Assembly (NCBI RefSeq): GCF_964204645.1
Contig: NC_134029.1
Coordinates: 13,628,850-13,692,849 of the forward strand
DNA length: 64,000 nt
Reading direction: 5' to 3'
Source of the DNA: Tubulanus polymorphus
Lineage: Eukaryota > Nemertea > Palaeonemertea > Tubulaniformes > Tubulanidae
Position 1 is the first letter of the stretch; each line of letters starts with the position of its first letter. The position numbers and the translations under genes are program-made. Below the pieces are notes generated by a model. That model made no database searches. It was not told the origin of the DNA and worked only from the letters and a program-made list of their open reading frames with translations. Positions 58,628 to 64,000 of this stretch are shown piece by piece.

Positions 58628-58817
58628 ATTTCCGTCGAGTACTGTACCCTATGGTTTTTGCTAGACTAGCCTAGCACAAGGATGGTGGGAAAGGTAGATA
58701 GAAAAACCACCGCTCAAACGCAAGGTAAGAGGGAGTAAGAGAGCACTTACCCAAGCACGGAATGGAGCACTGTAGCACAGGGAAGACCGGTTGGTAACAG
58801 TGAGTCCTTCCAGCTCG

Positions 58818-58834
58818 GGCCCCCCCCCCCCCCC
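58818..58834. repeat. poly-C run
   Basis: An uninterrupted run of about 15 cytosines within the DIRS 3' region; a likely slippage or assembly-error site. Confidence 0.9.
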
Positions 58835-58925
58835 GGAATTTTGCGAAATTACTACATGCAGATATGAGCCCAAACTATGTACAAGGATACACCCCCTGTG
58901 ATCCTGATAATGCAACATAAATACT

Positions 58926-59955
58926 CTACACTAAAGGGTCCGATCCGAAAGAACGGACACCTTGAGCCATAACAACAGGACCAAGTGAAGCTAATGAGCC
59001 TAACTGGCCTGTAACATCCCGTAAATAAAATGACGTGAATGTCGATGGAGAATTCCAAAAGGCGGCCCGACAGACTTCCTCCAACGGAGCACCAGAAAAG
59101 GCTGCGCAGGAAGTAGCCATAGACCTAACTTGATGAGAAACCACTCCCTCCGAGGAAAGATTCTCCTTCAATAAAATGTCCTTGATCAGTGAAGAGACCC
59201 ATCGGGTCACTGTGTCCCGTGAAATATCACCCTTTAGGTGATCCAGCAGCGGAATAAATAACCGCTCCCGTGAACCCCTCCGTGAAGCAGAGCGATCTTA
59301 ATAGAAACACAACGCCCGCACAGGACACTCGATGTTTTAGGGCTTCAATTCGCCATTGACGCCCAACCGAGCCTGGTCGTTGGTTCTTTGCCAAAAATTC
59401 CAAAGCAGGCCGCAGCGAAACAAATTCCTTCGCTGGCCCAAAGACAATATGACCTTGTCGGACTGAAAGCGCATGAATCTCAGAGCGACGGACCGAGCAA
59501 GCCAAGAACAGCAAAAATACAGTCTTTTTTTACAAATTCGCAAATGACGCTGCCTAAAGAGGTTCAAATGGAGCCTCCATTAACTTCTTCAAAATTACAG
59601 ACAGATCCCATGGTGGAACTATCCTAGGTATCCGAGGCCGGGAAATGAAAAACCCTGCAACAAGCTGATATATCCGATGATCCCCTGCTACATTTTGCCA
59701 TCCAGAAGCACGCAATGTATGAGAAATCGCGGAGCGGTAACCTTTAATAGTTATGACCTGCAACCCTTTTATTACAAATAGGTGCAGTAAAAAATCTGCC
59801 AATTGAGCTACAGAGGGTGAGCATGGATCAATTTCCCCTGCAGCACACCAATCCGCAAAATGACTCCATTTGGCATCGTAAATGGTACTTGTTGATGGCC
59901 GCTTAGATCCTGCGATAAAGGAGGCAGCCTGTTCTGAAAAGCCTGAAGCTGACAA
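58926..59955 (-). pseudogene. DIRS tyrosine recombinase
   Basis: Integrates circular cDNA by tyrosine-recombinase chemistry in this family. Read in order over at least three frames. The N-terminal core-binding part is IYDAKWSHFADWCAAGEIDP, VAQLADFLLHLF and TIKGYRSAISHTL. The first catalytic Arg is in LACSVRRSEIHALS. The H-x-x-R pair is in VVSHQVRSMATS and the nucleophilic Tyr in STFTSFYLRDVTGQ. All R-H-R-Y positions are present, but frameshifts near 59570, 59340 and 59220 separate them. Confidence 0.85.
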
Positions 59956-60162
59956 GGATCACTGGACAATGGCCAGGCGAGCAGATTTAACCACTGGCTG
60001 TTTGGATGATGCCGAAAGTTCCCCTGAGACGAAAGTTCCCCTGAGACAGAAGCGATGGGAAATTCGGAAGAATCCTGGGGTTGTCGCACAGTAGGTTGAG
60101 AAGTGGTAGGAACCATTTCTGAGCCGGCCAACATGGTGCTACCAGAACTATATTGCAATTGA

Positions 60163-61854
60163 CTATCTCTCTATTTGATCCAGTAAGCGCGGCAGGACTG
60201 GTGTGGGCGGGAACGCATACGCATGCATCCCCGACCAGTCCAGAGGGAAGGCATCGACCCCCCATGCTTCCGCGTCTGGAAACGGGGACACAAACAGAGG
60301 ACACCTCCGATTGAACCGGGTGGCAAACAGATCCAGCAGCGGATTGCCAAACATGCCCCAAACCCGATCGGCTACTTCTTGGTGGAGAACCCATTCTGTC
60401 GCAATAGCCTGACCTCGACGAGACAGAGCATCGGCCATCACGTTCCTTTTCCCTGCTAAATGTGCCACAATCAGGGACACGCCCTTTGTCTGGCACCAAA
60501 GAAGAATTTTGGCCGACAGACCTGTGAGGGTTTCTGAGTGAGTGCCCCCTTGGTTCTGAAGGTAAGCCCTCACTGTTGAATTGTCTGTGGCAAACCAAAC
60601 GTGGTGGCCCTCCACTCTCCTGTGAAAGAACTTCAGGGCCTTCACACGGCCAGCATTTCTAGGAAATTTATGTGGTTGATGGCCTCATAGCGAGACCATC
60701 TCCAGGCTTTGACTCGGTTCTCCAGATGTGCCCCCATCCTTGGTGACTGGCATCCGTGAATACACAAACTGGAACCTCTAACGGGGCTAGTGACACCCCG
60801 CGCCGAAGATTCGTAGTTGCCGCCCACCACTGAAGATCCAGACTTAGATCGGTTGGAGGTACCGGAATCAAGGTCTCCCAGTTGCCCTTCGACCGAGACC
60901 AGAAGACCTTCCAATATTGTTGCAAGCGCCTGCTTCTGAGGCGGCCTAAGGGCACCACCAGACCCATGGAGCTGATGGAGCCTAGAAGCCGTGACCAGTA
61001 ACGAGCTGTTCTCGGGGTTGTGGACACTCCCGCTACAGCTTCTTGAAGTTTGGCTACTCGAGCCATAGACGGAAAGACTTTGCCGATTCGGATATCGAAG
61101 TCCATGTCGAAATAAGTGAACTGTTGGGCCGGCGTCAACTGAGATTTTTCCCTGTTTACGCGGAACCCTAGCTGATGGACTAAGTCCAAGACTGAGGTCA
61201 TTGCCTCCCGACATTCCTGAGCCGAATTCGCGACTATTAACCAGTCGTCGAGGTAAACGAACAGTCCAACACCCTTTGACTGAAGTACCTTCTGAACTGA
61301 CTTGACCAACTTGGTGAAAACCCACGGGGCCGCACTGAGGCCAAATGGAAGAGACCTGAATTGGAACTGGCGGCCTTTCCACTTTATCCTGAGAAATCGC
61401 CGGATTTTGGGTGAATTGGAACCTGAAAGTAAGCATCTTTCAGGTTCAATGAAGCCGCCCATTGACCCGGACGGAGCCCTTGAATCACGTCCTTGGGTTT
61501 GGTCATACGGAACCTTGGAATGTCTAGGTGCCGATTGAGGGATGACAGATCTATCACCGTCCGTTGACCCCCTGTGGCCTTTGGTACCATGAATATTTGA
61601 GAAAACCAGCCGGGAGAAGTTTCGTTGCAAACTGGTTCTATTGCTCCCTTCTCGGCCAATTCCTTGAGAGCCGGAGAGATTAAGGCCTCCTGACCTGGGT
61701 TTGGCCGCATGTCGGAAGGTGACCTCGTCAGGCGCGGTCGCCTTAGGAAACGGAGACGGTAGCCACGAGAGACGACCCGGGAGGGCCAACCGTCTCCGAA
61801 AAGGTCGGACCAGTGGGTTGCTGCCTGCTGCAGACAACCTCCCACTGGTCCCAA
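60163..61854 (-). pseudogene. DIRS reverse transcriptase and RNase H
   Basis: RT blocks in order are LKELAEKGAIEPVCN, GGQRTVIDLSSLNRHLDIPR, SLNLKDAYFQVPIHP (first Asp), a frameshift near 61400, RSLPFGLSAAPWVFTKLVK, VGLFVYLDDWLIVANS (the YLDD catalytic box) and LGFRVNREKSQLTPAQQFTY. RNase H follows with VCVFTDASHQGWG. After a second frameshift near 60660 come VWFATDNSTVRAYLQNQGG and HLAGKRNVMADALSR, giving the D, D and H-x-x-N-x-x-AD positions. The C-terminal LLDLFATRFNRRCPLFVSPF is the usual DIRS tail before the recombinase. Confidence 0.88.
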
Positions 61855-61858
61855 GAAT

Positions 61859-63641
61859 TCATTTCGAGTTTTTCCGAAAGGAAGAGCCCCCTGTTTGGGG
61901 CCTTCCCCTTGCCGCGATACGAACCGGAACTGTTACGACTGGACGAGGCTTGACATGCGAAACAGACCGAGCCAAGGATTGGATAATCCGGTCCATTCCC
62001 TCCGGTTTTGGGGCAACTGACTCTGGGTCGGAGCCCGCATGAACGGCGGCGTGAGTCTCGCGAAACTCACCCGTCAACACCTTAAGTGCCATATCCTGAA
62101 ACGAACCAACCCTGATAAGATTGTCCAGGATTGACGTCAATGCCACCAAACAGGACTTAGGCAAACGAATACCCGACTGTGATGTAACGGTATCCGGGCT
62201 GATCAAAGTATAATCAGCATCCAGGCAGTTATGACTGTGATCCACAGCACCTGGAGTTGCGTAATACGCCGAGCGAAATGCGCCTATAGGTGGATCGGTT
62301 GAACTTAAATATTTCCCAGATTTCATACCCCCGTTCTGGAGGGGGAAATGAAAATGTTCCAGGCCGACATTCCCGTAAAACGTTAAGATCAGAGTCCGGA
62401 GGGCGATAAGCTTCCATTGACTCACCGACCAGAGGAGCTGCTGTGGGCTTAGCGCGAGTTGCCCCGGCCTTGACAAAGAACTCACTTATCATCGCTCTAC
62501 ATGGCATGTCCCCCGCTGGTTCGGATAAAACTGAATGGGACGGAGATACATTGCGAGCCAGGGAAGCCCCCATCGTCTGGGACAACACACAATTGCTCGC
62601 GACAAGAACGACCCCAGAAGGAATTGCCGCTTCTGGGACCGGATCCTCATTGAAATCAGACCCTACCGCAGCATCCAGGAATTCCGAGTCAGAATTCCGA
62701 AGAACTGAGTGGGCTGGCGAACTTCTAACCGGACAATCAGGAATAGGCTTACCTGTTGTAGAGGTTGCAGCGACTTGTTGCGACGATGATAACAAGTTTA
62801 AAATTTTCTCTTCAAATACATGGAAATCCTCAGGAATTTTCCAGTATCCCGACGATCATGCCGACTTCGGTGACGGTCCCTCGAACGGGATCGAGACCTA
62901 CTAGAAGAATCGTCTTCATCGCTAACCGACGTCGACGAACGATGAGAAGACCGACGGCGAAACTTCCTACATAACGATCGTAGTCTTTCTCGCGATCAAA
63001 CCTTGATCTGCGAGATCTTGCTCGTTTATTACGCTCACGGCGTCTAGATCTAGTGGGAGAGCGAGCTCTATCCCCGGAGCGACGATCAGAATCAGACGAT
63101 GAAAGAACCGGATGTTTTGAACCGGATGTTTTGAACCGGATGACGTCTGGACCGGACCGATGCCCGACCCGGACCGGTACCGACCGAACCGGTGCAGGCT
63201 GTTCCCGACTACCGCGGCGCGCGCTCGGTTCAGAACATGTAGTCTGAACTGGCCGACCCGGCTGAACCGGTGAATGACCGGAGACCGGTGCCGGTGAACC
63301 AGCGTTCCTCCCCGGTGAACAGAGTTGGGAAGCCGATCGTACCAGAACGACTGGCGACCGCTCCGCTATACGATTGGAAATAGAAATAGAGACGTCGGTT
63401 GTCACGTCGGCCGAAACCAACGAATCCCTGCTATTAACTCGACGACGATCTCTTAGTTTAAGAGCCTTACCGGCCCAAAGCCAAAGGTCCACACCTCGCA
63501 AATCTTGCAAGGATTGCTCCTTGCACATATTTGACCGGATTTGCGCCTGCACGACGCACACGAATCGTGATTGTCCCAGGCGCCAAACAAATGCCCGCAT
63601 CCCTCCCCGCCACGATGTTGACCCTTAGGAGGGGGCAGCAT
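61859..63641 (-). pseudogene. DIRS gag-like ORF1
   Basis: Starts MLPPPKGQHRGGEGCGHLFG. A Cys/His cluster follows (HDSCASCRRKSGQICARSNP, CKICEVW) that is common at the N-terminus of DIRS gag. After a frameshift near 63495, LWLWAGKALKLRDRRRVNSR leads to a Ser/Arg-rich segment (ARSPTRSRRRERNKRARSRR). Further frames give GYEIWEIFKFNRSTY and SCLVALTSILDNLIRVGSFQ, ending GGSSFRKNSK. At least two frameshifts. The function, RNA packaging, is inferred from the family. Confidence 0.75.
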
Positions 63642-63861
63642 AATTATTCTGTCACAATAATAAATTCAATTCAATTCAATCAAATTATATTTGTAAATAA
63701 AATTCTTATGGAAAAATAGAAACCAGGGATAACCCCCAAACCGAACGGACTCACCGTTATGAGAGTGAAAACTCCCTAATATCCTAATTCCCAGATTTTT
63801 ACGGCGAAAAAATCCAACGCGTTCTACTGCTAGAACGCCAAGAAAAAAGATGACGGATTTT

Positions 63862-63939
63862 GCCGGTGGCTAAATGCAATACCGCAGGGCCGGGTCGTAT
63901 AGAAAGACCATTGGCGATCAATCCAAATTTAGAAAATAC
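63862..63939. repeat. DIRS inverted terminal repeat, 5' side
   Basis: GCCGGTGGCTAAATGCAATA, CCGCAGGGCCGGGTCGTAT and GGCGATCAAT are the inverted counterpart of 58430-58507. The element's outer boundary lies just beyond, near the window end. Confidence 0.88.
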
Positions 63940-64000
63940 TCGACGGAAATACTAATTTTAGCATCGGTTTTTCGCATGTAATGCAGTCTGTTCACTAGGA

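Larger units (their letters stand above)
58363..63960 (-). mobile_element. DIRS-like tyrosine-recombinase retrotransposon
   Basis: Gene order on the minus strand is gag (63641-61859), reverse transcriptase and RNase H (61854-60163), then tyrosine recombinase (59955-58926), the DIRS order. A 78-bp inverted terminal repeat lies at 58430-58507 and 63862-63939. An additional inverted repeat surrounds the 3' copy (58363-58420 and 58570-58627). There is no DDE integrase and there are no LTRs. Frameshifts in every gene indicate an inactive copy, though length and termini look close to complete. Confidence 0.88.

Noticed and set aside
61302-61538. Plus-strand ORFs across 59.3-63.7 kb
   Set aside because: Antisense shadows of the DIRS gag, RT and recombinase genes, favoured by their GC-rich codons.
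44082-64000. Upstream RECQL5 exons with Walker A and DEAH boxes
   Set aside because: Scanned by eye on the minus strand; no matching block was found, so they are outside the window or missed. None is claimed.

Overview
This is eukaryotic DNA, most likely from an animal. It is AT-rich and mostly non-coding. The recognisable coding blocks are short and end at GT/AG splice sites, and most of the sequence is interspersed repeats and decayed transposons. No bacterial operon, CRISPR array or rRNA is visible. THAP/YqaJ, piggyBac, DIRS-like, Penelope-like, L2/CR1-like and Gypsy-like elements together suggest a marine invertebrate. The frequent TAGGCCTA-type words fit an echinoderm or hemichordate, but that is only an impression and the species is not determined.

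The one host gene I can support is a RecQ-family helicase, best matched to RECQL5, on the minus strand. Five exons are visible (44081-43864, 42241-42079, 27760-27678, 27593-27363, 21769-21640). Their junctions agree in reading phase and together give helicase motifs V and VI, the zinc-binding region and an acidic/basic linker. The exons for motifs I-III, upstream, and for the C-terminus, downstream, were not found. The intron between 42079 and 27760 is about 14.3 kb and has been inflated by transposons.

Layout. 1-12.9 kb: intergenic DNA with MITE-like elements, an unoccupied copy of a dispersed repeat (3540-4090), a repeat-coding ORF (6190-6621) and a satellite array with a perfect 70-bp-arm hairpin (6625-8200). 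12.9-17.9 kb: a 1.7 kb repeat (family A, first copy), an orphan exon-like block and a broken THAP/YqaJ transposon. 21-27.8 kb: helicase exons, a family C repeat split by Penelope-like sequence, and two hammerhead-like motifs. 28.3-34.75 kb: a nest in which an ISL2EU-type transposon (copy 2) sits in a dispersed repeat and a second one (copy 3) sits inside copy 2's transposase; both have 2-bp AT target duplications. 35-41.6 kb: repeats D and C, the second family A copy and a Gypsy-like gag fragment. 42-44.1 kb: helicase exons. 44.8-46.6 kb: minus-strand L2/CR1-like LINE remnant. 47.5-53.2 kb: a piggyBac pseudogene split by a plus-strand LINE. 53.4-58.4 kb: TIR elements, tandem duplications and the third family C copy. 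58.4-64 kb: a nearly full-length but frameshifted DIRS-like tyrosine-recombinase retrotransposon on the minus strand.

The most informative system is the two-gene transposon. A THAP-domain DDE transposase converges tail-to-tail on a SAP/SWIM/YqaJ (lambda-exonuclease-like) gene. Three generations can be read here, with an empty site and a frame that is restored across the nested insertion.
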